Source: JAFIFT01 sp020051095 (GTDB lineage: Bacteria; Pseudomonadota; Gammaproteobacteria; Legionellales; Legionellaceae). From it: 64,000 nucleotides of DNA. The stretch's first letter is position 1. Each line of letters starts with the position of its first letter. Positions 9,952 through 19,739 of the stretch are shown here, in pieces. The stretch lies in the NCBI RefSeq assembly GCF_964199965.1, contig NZ_CAXMZT010000011.1, positions 65,129-129,128 of the forward strand, written 5' to 3'. The position numbers were made by a program, and so were the translations under genes. The notes below the pieces were generated by a model, which ran no database searches, was not told the DNA's origin, and worked only from the letters and a program-made list of their open reading frames with translations.

Positions 9952-11274
9952 ATGAAGGCTAAACGACACGTAAACTATATGCTCGTGGGAGTGTTAACGT
10001 TTGGGCTGATGTTGCCCAGCACCGTTTTGCTCGCTGCTGAATCGGAAGCAGATCCGGAGCCTATTCAAATGGAAGATGTTCAACGCTTTTCCAACGCAAT
10101 CAACCAAATTAAGCGATACTATGTTAAGCCAACGGATGATAAGGAGCTATTTGATAATGCCATTCGTGGTATGTTAAATGGGCTTGATCCTCATTCGGCC
10201 TACCTTGATGAAGCCGCTTATAATGATCTTCGTTCCTCAACCAGCGGTGAATTTGGTGGATTAGGCATTGAGGTCACCATGGAAAATGGTGCCGTTAGAG
10301 TGGTTACACCCCTTGTTGATAGCCCAGCCTATCGTGCTGGGATTAAAGCAGGTGACTATATCGTCAAACTTGGCAAAAAATCAGTTCAAGGCTTGAGCTT
10401 ACAAGATGCTGTGCAAATTATGCGCGGAAAAAAGGGAACAGCCATTGATCTAACTATCCTGAGAAAAGGTGAGTCGGAGCCATTAAAGTTTTCGATTATC
10501 CGTGAAAATATTCTCATACAAAGTGTTAAAAGTAAATTATTGGAAAATAAATACGGCTACATTCAAATCACCCAGTTCCAAGCCAGTACAGGCCAAGATA
10601 TGCTTGAGCATATTGAGAAATTAAAACAAGAAGCCAATGGACCGCTGACAGGTGTGATTCTTGATTTACGAAACAATCCTGGTGGATTACTCGATGCCGC
10701 CATTCAAGTTTCTGATGCTTTCATTAATAATGACAAGCAAGGTGAGGAAGAAATGATTGTGTACACGCAAGGCCGTCTTCCAGGCAGTAAATTTACCGCC
10801 TTAGCGAATCCCGGGGATGTATTAGACAAAGCACCGTTGATCGTTCTTATCAATAACGGCTCAGCCTCAGCGTCTGAAATTGTTGCTGGTGCATTAAAAG
10901 ACAATAAACGTGCAATCATTCTTGGAACAAAGAGCTTTGGCAAAGGCTCTGTGCAAACAGTGCTACCGCTTGATAGTAAGCGAGCCATTAAATTAACTAC
11001 GGCGCTGTATTTCACGCCATCAGGGGAATCCATTCAAGCCAAAGGCATTATCCCTGATATCTTGATTGAGCCATTAAAGGTTTCAAAAAATGAAGCCTCA
11101 AGTGAGAAATTTAATGAAGCATCCTTAAATGGTCACCTTCTCAATGGCAATGGTGAAGCGGAAGAAACGCAAAAATCATCTCCTTCCGCGGACGGCAAAA
11201 ATTTGATGGAAGAAGACTATCAGCTTTATGCTGCATTAACCATTTTGAAAGGCCTGTCTGTGGCAAAACGGTAA
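9952..11274 (+). CDS. ctpA: Carboxyl-terminal processing protease, S41 family (CtpA type)
   Basis: Periplasmic serine protease with a PDZ domain; relatives trim peptidoglycan hydrolases and other envelope proteins. From the ATG at 9952 (strong GGGGG site 5' of it) the product is 440 aa with a signal sequence at about 1-29. A PDZ domain (about 100-180) contains GGLGIEV. The S41 catalytic dyad is Ser306 in NGSASASEIVAGAL and Lys331 in TKSFGKGSVQT. The tail after residue 370 is polar and low-complexity. A TTG 54 bp upstream is in frame but lacks support. It follows envC after 100 bp, which suggests a shared role in envelope remodelling. Confidence 0.94.
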   Translation: MKAKRHVNYMLVGVLTFGLMLPSTVLLAAESEADPEPIQMEDVQRFSNAINQIKRYYVKPTDDKELFDNAIRGMLNGLDPHSAYLDEAAYNDLRSSTSGEFGGLGIEVTMENGAVRVVTPLVDSPAYRAGIKAGDYIVKLGKKSVQGLSLQDAVQIMRGKKGTAIDLTILRKGESEPLKFSIIRENILIQSVKSKLLENKYGYIQITQFQASTGQDMLEHIEKLKQEANGPLTGVILDLRNNPGGLLDAAIQVSDAFINNDKQGEEEMIVYTQGRLPGSKFTALANPGDVLDKAPLIVLINNGSASASEIVAGALKDNKRAIILGTKSFGKGSVQTVLPLDSKRAIKLTTALYFTPSGESIQAKGIIPDILIEPLKVSKNEASSEKFNEASLNGHLLNGNGEAEETQKSSPSADGKNLMEEDYQLYAALTILKGLSVAKR

Positions 11275-11278
11275 AATA

Positions 11279-11330
11279 TACCCGTGATCATTCAAAATGC
11301 GAGGATTTATGCACTTTTATTTTTTGATCC
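11279..11330 (+). repeat. Copy 1 of CCCGTGATC repeat, degenerate
   Basis: The segment beginning TACCCGTGATCATTCAAA, followed by a GCGAG block, closely matches the left arm and loop start of the palindrome at 20537-20589. The right arm is mostly lost here; only a TTTTTGATC remnant is visible. It lies directly after the ctpA stop codon. Confidence 0.6.
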
Positions 11331-11331
11331 T

Positions 11332-11363
11332 GCAAAAAGGGCCCATGAGGGCCCTTTGCATTT
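11332..11363 (+). terminator. Hairpin terminator after ctpA
   Basis: A stem of AAAGGGCCC and GGGCCCTTT around an ATGA loop, extended by an outer GCA/TGC, lies between the convergent ctpA and pnp genes. The trailing T run on the plus strand is short (TTTGCATTTC). On the minus strand the stem is followed by TTTTTGC, so it may serve pnp better. Bidirectional use is likely. Confidence 0.55.
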
Positions 11364-11388
11364 CTAGTACTAATTAATTTCCTACATT

Positions 11389-13554
11389 TTACTCTTCTGA
11401 TTCAGGCGGTAAATCGAACGTTTCTTCCATGTCACTTTCGATGGCCTCAGACGCTTCAGTCGCTGGATTTGATTTTGGCTTTTCCGGCCATTCCAATTTC
11501 ACACGTCCTTGACGGTCCATTCCAGCCACAAACACCGTGATCTTTTGACCTTCGGATAAAACTGAATCCACCTTCTTATTTCGATCTTCACAGATTTGTG
11601 AAATATGTAATAAACCATCTTTGCCAGGCAGTAAGTTAATAAATGCACCAAAATCAACAATTTTACTAACTGTTCCATGGTAGGTTTGGCCCACTTCAAC
11701 TTCAGCAATCAGTTCTTTTATCTGCTTTTGAGCCTCTTCCATTGCATCCGAATCCGATGAGAACAATTGAACGGTGCCTTTATCATCGATATCAATGCTA
11801 ACCCCAGTGCTGTCAATCAACCCTTTAATGGTGGCACCACCCTTACCGATAATCGTACGCACTTTATCTTCAGGGACTTTCATTGTGATAATACGCGGCG
11901 CATGTTTGGATAATTCGTCACGGTGAGCAGGCAATGCATTCGACATGACGCCTAAGATATGCAACCGACCTGCTTTTGCCTGATCTAATGCTTTTGACAT
12001 AATTTCTTGCGTAATGCCAGTGATCTTGATATCCATTTGCAAAGCCGTTACGCCAGACTCCGTACCTGCCACTTTAAAATCCATATCACCGAGGTGATCT
12101 TCATCACCAAGAATGTCTGTTAATACGGCGAATCGATCGCCTTCTTTGATTAATCCCATTGCAACCCCAGCAACCGGTGCTTTTAATGGAACGCCGGCAT
12201 CCATTAATGCCAAACTTGTACCACACACAGTCGCCATTGAGCTTGAGCCATTAGACTCTGTAATATCAGATACCACACGCAATACGTAGGGGAACTCTTC
12301 TGCATTTGGGACAACTGCCACTAAAGACCGTTTCGCCAATCGACCATGGCCAATTTCACGACGCTTTGGACTGCCAACCATGCCTGTTTCTCCCACACAA
12401 AATGGGGGAAAATTATAATGGAGCATAAAGCGATCTTTACTTTCGCCACTAATGCTATCAAGTATTTGAGCATCTCGCTCATTACCAAGTGTTGCCGCTA
12501 CAATTGCTTGGGTTTCTCCTCGGGTAAACACGGCAGAACCATGCGCTCTTTCCAGGAATTTTGTTTTGATCTGAATGGGTCGAACGCTCACCGTGTCCCG
12601 CCCATCGATTCGGGGCTCACCGGCCAATATTTGTTCCCGCACATGTTGCTTTTCAAGTGTCATCATCGCTTCAGCAACATCTTGCTCAGCCACTTCCGAT
12701 GTTTCTGGCTGACAAAGCTGTTCAACCATTTTTTGGCGAATTTCACCTAATTTTTGATAACGCGATTGCTTATCACGGATTTCGTAGGCGGCAACAATAT
12801 CCGCCATTGCATGCGATTTGACAGACTCAAGAACGGTATTATCTTTCTCTAATGGCTTCCAATCCCAACGAGGTTTGCCAACCTCTTTGGCCAACTCATT
12901 AATCATTTGAATAACCGATTTCATCATTTCATGGCCATACATAACTGCGCCGAGCATGACTTCTTCACTGAGCTCTTTAGCTTCTGACTCAACCATTAAT
13001 ATGGCATCGTCTGTTCCAGCAACAACCAAATCTAGCTCAGAGCTTTCTATATCCTTAAAGCCAGGGTTCAGCGTATAAACACCGTCACGATAACCAACGC
13101 GAGCTGCGCCAATTGGTCCATCAAAGGGGATACCGGAAATGGCCAGAGCAGCTGATGCGCCAATCATGGCAACAACATCTGCTTGCACATCTGGATTTAA
13201 TGACATGACTGTGGCAATGACTTGCACTTCATTCATAAATCCTTCCGGAAATAAGGGTCGTAATGGCCTATCAATCAAACGTGATGTTAATGTTTCATGT
13301 TCGCTTGGTCGGCCTTCTCGTTTATTAAAACCACCTGGGATTTTACCAGCAGCATAGGACTTTTCTTGGTAGTTAATGGTCAAGGGGAAAAAATCATTTT
13401 TCTCAGCACCCTCTTTTCTGCCTACGACGGTTACTAAAACCTGCGTGCCACCCATATTGATAAAAACAGCACCATCAGCCTGCCTTGCAATTTCGCCCGT
13501 TTCAATGACCAACTCATGATCACCATAGGACATTTTTTTAATAATTTTACTCAC
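11389..13554 (-). CDS. pnp: Polyribonucleotide nucleotidyltransferase (PNPase)
   Basis: Phosphorolytic 3'-5' exoribonuclease of the RNA degradosome and mRNA turnover. The 721 residues hold two RNase PH domains (about 1-230 and 310-545) with a helical linker. A KH domain follows (around KVRTIIGKGGATIKGL), then an S1 domain (from about 620, VGQTYHGTVSKIVDFGAF). The C-terminal tail is acidic. Core motifs PLRPLFPEGF and FPPFCVGETG are intact. It follows rpsO after 159 bp that contain an intrinsic terminator, the usual rpsO-pnp layout in which pnp depends on read-through or its own promoter. Confidence 0.97.
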   Translation of the reverse strand: MSKIIKKMSYGDHELVIETGEIARQADGAVFINMGGTQVLVTVVGRKEGAEKNDFFPLTINYQEKSYAAGKIPGGFNKREGRPSEHETLTSRLIDRPLRPLFPEGFMNEVQVIATVMSLNPDVQADVVAMIGASAALAISGIPFDGPIGAARVGYRDGVYTLNPGFKDIESSELDLVVAGTDDAILMVESEAKELSEEVMLGAVMYGHEMMKSVIQMINELAKEVGKPRWDWKPLEKDNTVLESVKSHAMADIVAAYEIRDKQSRYQKLGEIRQKMVEQLCQPETSEVAEQDVAEAMMTLEKQHVREQILAGEPRIDGRDTVSVRPIQIKTKFLERAHGSAVFTRGETQAIVAATLGNERDAQILDSISGESKDRFMLHYNFPPFCVGETGMVGSPKRREIGHGRLAKRSLVAVVPNAEEFPYVLRVVSDITESNGSSSMATVCGTSLALMDAGVPLKAPVAGVAMGLIKEGDRFAVLTDILGDEDHLGDMDFKVAGTESGVTALQMDIKITGITQEIMSKALDQAKAGRLHILGVMSNALPAHRDELSKHAPRIITMKVPEDKVRTIIGKGGATIKGLIDSTGVSIDIDDKGTVQLFSSDSDAMEEAQKQIKELIAEVEVGQTYHGTVSKIVDFGAFINLLPGKDGLLHISQICEDRNKKVDSVLSEGQKITVFVAGMDRQGRVKLEWPEKPKSNPATEASEAIESDMEETFDLPPESEE

Positions 13555-13594
13555 AAATTATTCCTCTTTCTCTATTATTCAATTCAGTATATGC

Positions 13595-13626
13595 AAAAAA
13601 AAAGGCGCAACTAGGCGCCTTTTTTT
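13595..13626 (-). terminator. Intrinsic terminator between rpsO and pnp
   Basis: GGCGC (13604-13608) pairs with GCGCC (13615-13619) around a 6-nt loop. A-tracts and T-tracts flank both sides, so the element can work in both directions. On the minus strand it ends with a long T run, as expected for termination after rpsO. Confidence 0.85.
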
Positions 13627-13713
13627 GGTGTATCGGTTGATTTATATTAATAAGCCTAAACAAAGTGCCTGCCTCATTGTCATCGAATTCATATCAATAA
13701 ATTGTTACAATTA

Positions 13714-13989
13714 TTAATATGAATCACGCAAGCCAAGTTTTTTAATTAAGTCTTGATAACGAGCACTGTCTACTCGCTTCAAATATTTCAATAACTTTCT
13801 ACGCTTACTGACTAAATCCTGTAATCCACGGCGCGAATGAAAATCTTTTTTGTGTTCTTTAAAATGTTCTGTTAAGTATTTTATGCGTGCAGTCATTAAA
13901 GAAACCTGTACTTCAGGTGTACCCGTATCTTTATCATGTTTTTGGGCTTCTTTAAGAATTTCTGCTTTCTGTGCGCTATTGAGCGACAT
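13714..13989 (-). CDS. rpsO: 30S ribosomal protein S15
   Basis: Small-subunit protein that binds 16S rRNA early in assembly and bridges to the large subunit. Its 91 residues match the family length of about 89. Signature segments are TGTPEVQVSLMTARI, LTEHFKEHKKDFHSRRGL and the C-terminal SKRRKLLKYLKR. It is flanked by truB (upstream) and pnp (downstream), the conserved order. A strong terminator follows at 13595-13626. Confidence 0.98.
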   Translation of the reverse strand: MSLNSAQKAEILKEAQKHDKDTGTPEVQVSLMTARIKYLTEHFKEHKKDFHSRRGLQDLVSKRRKLLKYLKRVDSARYQDLIKKLGLRDSY

Positions 13990-14110
13990 GCTTTACTCCT
14001 AATATCATACAAATAATTTTAAGAGCAGCATTCTACCAATTAGATAGCAAAATAACAAGTAGCTCTATCAAATAATTCGACATACGGGACTAGCACCTCA
14101 GTGCCCGCTG

Positions 14111-15019
14111 TTAAAATCGATAGGCAAGTAGTCGATGGGCAGCTAATAAGCCTGTTGAGATGCCAATGACCAAACCATAGAACTGTTCATCGCATATCAA
14201 TCGATAAATACAATTAGCATTCGCCAAGGCATGTTCAATTTGCTGCCCCTTTTGCAAACGAACGAGTTCGCTCTTATCAACAAGAATAGAGGACAAATGA
14301 CTAACAGCCTTGTCAATGGGTAATAAGCACACCTGACGTTCACTGTCAGTCATTTCAGTTAACTGAGAAAGCTCATACATTGGCATGGATTCAAAGCCTG
14401 CAGTTGCAATACGATGCAACTCAGTCATATGGGCATAATACCCTAGCTTGGCGGCAATATCCTCGATCAAGGTACGGATATAAGTCCCTTTTGAACAACG
14501 AACGGAAAATGAAAACGTTTCTGATTGTACTTCGGTTATTTTAATCTGATTTATTCTGATTTTCCTTGGCTTGCGTTCAACACTGACACCTTGGCGAGCC
14601 AACTTATATAATGGTTGACCTTTGAATTTTAATGCCGAGTACATGGGGGGTACTTGCTCACTCGTTCCTATCATCTGCTCGCAGGCTAATTCCAATGCCT
14701 TGGCGTCAAGATTGACATGCTCATTGGTCGCTATTATTTTCCCCGTTGCATCGCCTGTATCCATTGCCTCGCCAACTTTTGCCGTTGCCAAGTATATTTT
14801 GTCCGCATCTAATAGATAACCAGAAAATTTGCTGGCCTCACCAAAACAAATAGGCAACATACCCGTTGCCATGGGGTCAAGACTTCCGGTATGGCCTGCT
14901 TTTTGGGCTTGGTATAGATGTTTAACTTTCTGCAAAGCGTGGTTTGAGGTGATTCCCTGCGGCTTATTGAGTAATAAAATGCCAGAAATGGGTTGCTTAT
15001 CGTGTCTCTTGGTCATCAT
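14111..15019 (-). CDS. truB: tRNA pseudouridine(55) synthase TruB
   Basis: Forms pseudouridine 55 in the T loop of tRNAs. The catalytic motif AGHTGSLDPMATGMLP holds the nucleophilic aspartate (about residue 48). GILLLNKPQGITS at the N-terminus and CSKGTYIRTLIEDI in the middle are further family motifs. The length of 302 aa is normal. Its first codons overlap the end of rbfA by about 20 bp (two adjacent ATGs at 15019 and 15016), which suggests translational coupling. Confidence 0.96.
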   Translation of the reverse strand: MMTKRHDKQPISGILLLNKPQGITSNHALQKVKHLYQAQKAGHTGSLDPMATGMLPICFGEASKFSGYLLDADKIYLATAKVGEAMDTGDATGKIIATNEHVNLDAKALELACEQMIGTSEQVPPMYSALKFKGQPLYKLARQGVSVERKPRKIRINQIKITEVQSETFSFSVRCSKGTYIRTLIEDIAAKLGYYAHMTELHRIATAGFESMPMYELSQLTEMTDSERQVCLLPIDKAVSHLSSILVDKSELVRLQKGQQIEHALANANCIYRLICDEQFYGLVIGISTGLLAAHRLLAYRF

Positions 15020-15362
15020 CAGGATTCACATCATCGATTAATTTACTTAATTTTTTGCCATACTCAATCGATGTGTCATAAACAAAGGTTAATTCAGGTA
15101 CTTTTCTCGTTGTCATAGATTTCGCTAGCACTGAACGTAAATAGGGTGCCGCTTGATTTAAGATTTGTTTTGTCTCATGCTCATCACCGTTTAATACCGT
15201 GAAATAAACCTTGGCATAACTTAAATCCGACGTGACGTGCACCCCGGATAACGTGATCATCGCCGTCAACCTCGGATCTTTTATCTCTTGCTGAATTAAC
15301 GTTGATAACTTTCTTAACATCAACTCAGCAATGCGATCGGTTCTTTTAAATGATGCGCTCAT
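14997..15362 (-). CDS. rbfA: Ribosome-binding factor A
   Basis: Binds the 30S subunit and helps mature the 5' end of 16S rRNA; important in the cold. The 121-aa protein has the KH-type fold pattern: RIAELMLRKLSTLIQQEIKD, a strand region SDLSYAKVYFTVL and the C-terminal RKVPELTFVYDTSIEYG. Its ATG overlaps the infB stop as ATGA. It lies in the nusA-infB-rbfA-truB operon. Confidence 0.96.
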   Translation of the reverse strand: MSASFKRTDRIAELMLRKLSTLIQQEIKDPRLTAMITLSGVHVTSDLSYAKVYFTVLNGDEHETKQILNQAAPYLRSVLAKSMTTRKVPELTFVYDTSIEYGKKLSKLIDDVNPDDDQETR

Positions 15363-17989
15363 ATTGTACGTTTCACTTCAACGGTTTCATAGACTTCTAT
15401 TTGGTCGCCTGGCTTCACATCATTATAATTTTTCACACCGATACCACACTCGGTTCCTTGACGAACTTCAAGTACATCATCTTTAAAGCGTCTTAGAGAT
15501 TCAAGTGTGCCTTCATAAATCACGACATTATCACGCAATACGCGAATTGGATTATTTCGCTTAACCACGCCTTCAACCACCATACAACCTGCGATAGCGC
15601 CTAATTTAGGTGAGCGGAAAACATCTCGAACTTCGGCAATTCCAACAATTTCTTCTATAAATTGTGGGGAAAGCATACCACTCATAGCTGCTTTAATTTG
15701 ATCAACAATGTCATATATGACGCTGTAGTAATGTAATGGAACTTCCTCTGCCTCTGCTAATTTTTTAGCGCCCCCATCTGCACGCACGTTGAACCCGATC
15801 AAAATAGCTTCCGATGCTAATGCTAAATTCACATCGGATTCCGTAATTCCGCCCACACCGTTGGAAACAACTTCCACCTTGATTTCATCCGTTGACAGTT
15901 TCACCAATGCATCAGAAATCGCTTCAACCGATCCTTGAACATCGGCCTTTAATACAATGTTGAGGGTCTTCACATCTGCATCGGCCATATTTTCGAAAAT
16001 ACCTTCTAGCGTATTCTTTTGACGGCGAGCTAGCTTCACATCGCGGAATTTTCCTTGCCGGAACAAAGCGACTTCGCGTGCCTTTTTCTCGTCTGAAACA
16101 ACGATTGCCTCATCACCAGCATGGGGCACTGATGATAATCCCAAGACTTCAACTGGAATGGAAGGCCCCGCCTCATCGACTAGCGACCCGTTATCACTAA
16201 CTAAAGCCCGTACGCGACCATACTGGAACCCAGCTAATAAAATATCTCCCTTATGAAGCGTGCCACTCTGCACCAACACAGTAGCCACTGGACCTCGTCC
16301 TTTGTCTAATCGTGACTCAATAACAACGCCTTTTGCAGAACCGTCTGTGGACGCTGTCAACTCCAATACCTCGGACTGTAGTAAAACGGCATCTAATAAC
16401 TCATCAATCCCTAATCCTGATTTAGCTGATATTTTGACAAACATGGTGTCTCCACCCCAAGCTTCAGGAATAACTTCATGAGCCGATAATTCATTCATAA
16501 CTCTGTCTGGATCCGCTTCTGGCTTATCCATTTTATTAACTGCGACAATTATTGGCACCTCTGCGGCCTTAGCATGTTTAATTGCTTCAATGGTTTGAGG
16601 TTTAACACCATCATCGGCAGCCACAATGAGAATAACAATATCTGTGGCTTGGGCACCGCGTGCACGCATGGCGGTAAATGCTGCGTGACCGGGTGTGTCT
16701 AGGAATGTAATTTCGCCTTTTGGTGTGGTCACATGGTAAGCACCGATATGTTGCGTAATACCGCCAGCTTCACCAGATGCCACTTTGGTTCGTCGAATAT
16801 AATCAAGCAAGGATGTTTTGCCATGATCAACGTGTCCCATGATTGTTACAACGGGCGCTCTTTCAACAACATTGCTTCCTAGATTGATTGAATCGCCTAG
16901 CCTATCTTCAATGGCATCTGCTTTTAATACGACGGGTTTATGCCCCATTTCCTCGACTAAAATAATTGCCGTGTCCTGATCAATGACCTGGTTAATAGTA
17001 GCCATTGCACCTAATCCCATGAGTGCTTTAATTAATTCAGCCGCTTTGACTGACATTCGCTTGGCAAGCTCTGCAACCGTGATGGTTTCAGGGACATGCA
17101 CTTCTCGAACCATTGGCGCTGTCGGCATTGCAAAACCTTGAGTCAGTGACTCTTCTGCCTGGCGTAGTTTTTCAGATTTTTCATTGTCTAAATGCTTTCG
17201 CTTTTTGCCTTTATGGCGTTTGCCTTTAAACGGAATTTCAAAATCATCATCATCTTCATCTCGACCATGATGTTTGGCTTTTTTGCGCGATTTTTTATGG
17301 TCCGCTCTGCTTTTATCGCCCTCTTTTCGATGCGATTTATCGGTTTCAGCTGGCTCAGACGCTTCAACCACAGGCTCCCCAATGCTTGGCTCTTCCGCTT
17401 GTGGAGCTTCCTCATAAGCAACTGCTCCAGGCGTCTCAGAATCACTGGCTTCTGCTTCGACTACCTCTTGCCCCGATGCATCTTCAACAGCTGTTTCTTT
17501 GGATTCCTCGCTTACCTCAAGCAATGTCTCCTCTTTGTCCTTTGCCTGATCGGCAACAACCGTTTCCGGTGCCATTTCTTCTTGAGCTAGTTCGGCATGC
17601 TCATTCGCACTCCCTTCAATAATATCTTCAACTTGCTTAATTTCTTCTGGCTCATCTATCTCAGTTGGTCGTTGAACGTAGGTACGTTTTTTGCGTACTT
17701 CAACGTTGATTGTTTTACCAGGTGAGTGGGTTTTTGCGCCTGTGGTATGGGTTTGTCCCAGCGTAACCGTGCTCACGCTCTTACGCCGTAATGTGATTTT
17801 GCTGGGCGCTTTACCTGCACCAGCAACGCCCCCTGACTTGATATAGTTCAATAATGTCTTTTTTTGATCTTCAGTGACCGAAGCATTTTCTGAGTCAATG
17901 CTCACACCCGCTTCATTCAGTTGCATCAATAGACGTTCAACGGGGATCCCCACTTGTTGTGCTAATTGTCTAACTGTTACATCTGCCAT
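15359..17989 (-). CDS. infB: Translation initiation factor IF-2
   Basis: GTPase that places initiator tRNA on the 30S subunit and promotes subunit joining. The N-terminal IF2N domain (about 1-52) is followed by a long acidic/basic low-complexity linker (about 55-280: Glu-rich, then Lys/Arg/His-rich). A second IF2N-like helical part lies near 300-350. The GTPase domain has the P-loop GHVDHGKT at 385-392, then DTPGHAAF and NKMDKP. The C-terminal domains bind fMet-tRNA. Length of 876 aa is normal. The start is 261 bp from the nusA stop, a wider gap than usual in this operon. Confidence 0.97.
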   Translation of the reverse strand: MADVTVRQLAQQVGIPVERLLMQLNEAGVSIDSENASVTEDQKKTLLNYIKSGGVAGAGKAPSKITLRRKSVSTVTLGQTHTTGAKTHSPGKTINVEVRKKRTYVQRPTEIDEPEEIKQVEDIIEGSANEHAELAQEEMAPETVVADQAKDKEETLLEVSEESKETAVEDASGQEVVEAEASDSETPGAVAYEEAPQAEEPSIGEPVVEASEPAETDKSHRKEGDKSRADHKKSRKKAKHHGRDEDDDDFEIPFKGKRHKGKKRKHLDNEKSEKLRQAEESLTQGFAMPTAPMVREVHVPETITVAELAKRMSVKAAELIKALMGLGAMATINQVIDQDTAIILVEEMGHKPVVLKADAIEDRLGDSINLGSNVVERAPVVTIMGHVDHGKTSLLDYIRRTKVASGEAGGITQHIGAYHVTTPKGEITFLDTPGHAAFTAMRARGAQATDIVILIVAADDGVKPQTIEAIKHAKAAEVPIIVAVNKMDKPEADPDRVMNELSAHEVIPEAWGGDTMFVKISAKSGLGIDELLDAVLLQSEVLELTASTDGSAKGVVIESRLDKGRGPVATVLVQSGTLHKGDILLAGFQYGRVRALVSDNGSLVDEAGPSIPVEVLGLSSVPHAGDEAIVVSDEKKAREVALFRQGKFRDVKLARRQKNTLEGIFENMADADVKTLNIVLKADVQGSVEAISDALVKLSTDEIKVEVVSNGVGGITESDVNLALASEAILIGFNVRADGGAKKLAEAEEVPLHYYSVIYDIVDQIKAAMSGMLSPQFIEEIVGIAEVRDVFRSPKLGAIAGCMVVEGVVKRNNPIRVLRDNVVIYEGTLESLRRFKDDVLEVRQGTECGIGVKNYNDVKPGDQIEVYETVEVKRTI

Positions 17990-18250
17990 ATTTTTAATCC
18001 CCTAAACGCTTAACTGGTTATTCCGGTCAGTAAAGATAGTCTTATATCATTCCTCAACCGCCGGTCTAAATCTATTTTCGGGTAGTTTACAAATCCCACT
18101 TTCCTATTGTTATTAATTGTTGTATTCACCACAACTCTCTATCTTAACAGGTGCAGGTTAGCAGATGCCAGCCTAGGGTTTCTTATCGAATTTTTTTCAT
18201 GGCTGCAAATGCGGTTACCCTAAATCATATATTGTTTCATCTTGGTTATC
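17990..18250. other. Non-coding gap between nusA and infB
   Basis: A 261-bp gap in an otherwise tight operon. I see no open reading frame, tRNA or strong terminator in it, and no convincing promoter. Short imperfect inverted repeats around 18145-18180 are too weak to name. Confidence 0.4.
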
Positions 18251-19729
18251 CTACTTGAACCAAGGCTCACGAGCTTTCATAATTAATGCCGCCGCTTTTT
18301 CTGAACCGATATCTTCAATTTCGAGAACTTCGTCGACAGACTGTTCAGCTAAATCCTCCATGGTCGTTATACCCTTAGACGCTAACTTCATCGCAAGCTC
18401 ATTGGTCATGCCTTCCATCGTTAATAGCGAATCGTCGGGCGTTCCTGATAATTCACCACCCGAAGTTAAAGCTTTAGTCAACAGTGTATCATTGGCGCGA
18501 TTGCGCAGTTCATCAATGATTTCATCATCGAATTCTTCAATGCCAGCTAATTCTTCGCGCGGGACGTAGGCTAATTCTTCCAAAGTCGAAAACCCATAAG
18601 CCACTAAAACCGCAGCAATTTCTGCATCAACATCCAATGATTCAACGAACATCTCAACCACTTTATCGGTTTCTTCTTTGTTTTTCTTCTCGAAATCTTC
18701 CGTGGTCATTACATTCAGCGTCCAACCAGTCAACTGGCTGGCTAATCGCACATTTTGGCCACTTCGACCAATTGCTTGCGATAATTGCTCAGGCTCAACA
18801 GCTAAATCCATTGTTTTACTATCTTCATCGATGATAATGGATGCAATTTCAGCTGGTGCCATCGCATTAATGACGAATTGTGCGGGGTTATCATCCCATA
18901 AAACAATATCGACTCGCTCACCTGCTAGCTCATTCGACACAGCTTGGACCCGAGCTCCACGCATACCAACGCATGCCCCAACGGGATCGATTCGACCATC
19001 ATTGGTTTTAACTGCAATTTTGGCACGAACACCAGGCTCTCTAGCCGCAGCTTTTAGATCAATGATGTTTTCGCCAATTTCTGGCACCTCAATTCGAAAT
19101 AGTTCCATCAACATTTCCTTCCTATTTCGGCTAAGATATATTTGTGGTCCTCGTGGTTGCTCCACAATATCATAGAGATAGGCGCGAACGCGATCATTGA
19201 TTCGAAATATTTCATTTGGCAATATTTCAGATCTTGGCATAATTGCCTCAGCTTTGCTCCCCAGATCAACGATAATGCTATCTCGTGTTACTTTTTTCAC
19301 TGTCCCATGAACCAATTGACCGATTTTGGAACGATACTGGTCGATGATCTGTTGCCTTTCTGCATTACGCACTGTATTGATAATTACCTGGCGTGCTGAC
19401 TGGGCAGCAATTCGGCCAAACTCAATGGATGCCATTGGCTCTTCAATTCTTTCACCAACTTTAAGGTTAGGGTCTCGCTTAACCGCTTCGTCTAATGGGA
19501 TTTCCCTGTCGGGTGAAACCAACTCGTCATTTTCCACTACGTCCCAATAGCGATACGTTTCATAGTCACCCGTTTTATGATCCAATTTAACCCTGACGGC
19601 GATATCTTCAACACTTAGTTTTTTTGTGGCTGACTCAAGGGCGGCTTGTATTGCTTCCAATACAACCTCTTTGCTGACGCCTTTTTCGTTTGAAAGTGCT
19701 TCAGCGACCAATAACAATTCTTTACTCAT
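18251..19729 (-). CDS. nusA: Transcription termination/antitermination protein NusA
   Basis: RNA polymerase-associated factor for pausing, termination and antitermination. The 492 residues give an N-terminal polymerase-binding domain (about 1-130), an S1 domain (from about 135, GQLVHGTVKKVTRDSIIVDLG), and KH1 and KH2 domains (VGACVGMRGARVQAV and QAIGRSGQNVRLAS). Two acidic C-terminal repeats with helix-hairpin-helix character follow (about 350-490), as in Escherichia coli. It lies 10 bp after rimP in the metY-rimP-nusA-infB operon. Confidence 0.97.
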   Translation of the reverse strand: MSKELLLVAEALSNEKGVSKEVVLEAIQAALESATKKLSVEDIAVRVKLDHKTGDYETYRYWDVVENDELVSPDREIPLDEAVKRDPNLKVGERIEEPMASIEFGRIAAQSARQVIINTVRNAERQQIIDQYRSKIGQLVHGTVKKVTRDSIIVDLGSKAEAIMPRSEILPNEIFRINDRVRAYLYDIVEQPRGPQIYLSRNRKEMLMELFRIEVPEIGENIIDLKAAAREPGVRAKIAVKTNDGRIDPVGACVGMRGARVQAVSNELAGERVDIVLWDDNPAQFVINAMAPAEIASIIIDEDSKTMDLAVEPEQLSQAIGRSGQNVRLASQLTGWTLNVMTTEDFEKKNKEETDKVVEMFVESLDVDAEIAAVLVAYGFSTLEELAYVPREELAGIEEFDDEIIDELRNRANDTLLTKALTSGGELSGTPDDSLLTMEGMTNELAMKLASKGITTMEDLAEQSVDEVLEIEDIGSEKAAALIMKAREPWFK

Positions 19730-19739
19730 AGTTGCCTCT

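Noticed and set aside
18678..19175. 165-codon plus-strand frame inside nusA
   Set aside because: It is a shadow of the conserved S1/KH domains of nusA on the opposite strand.
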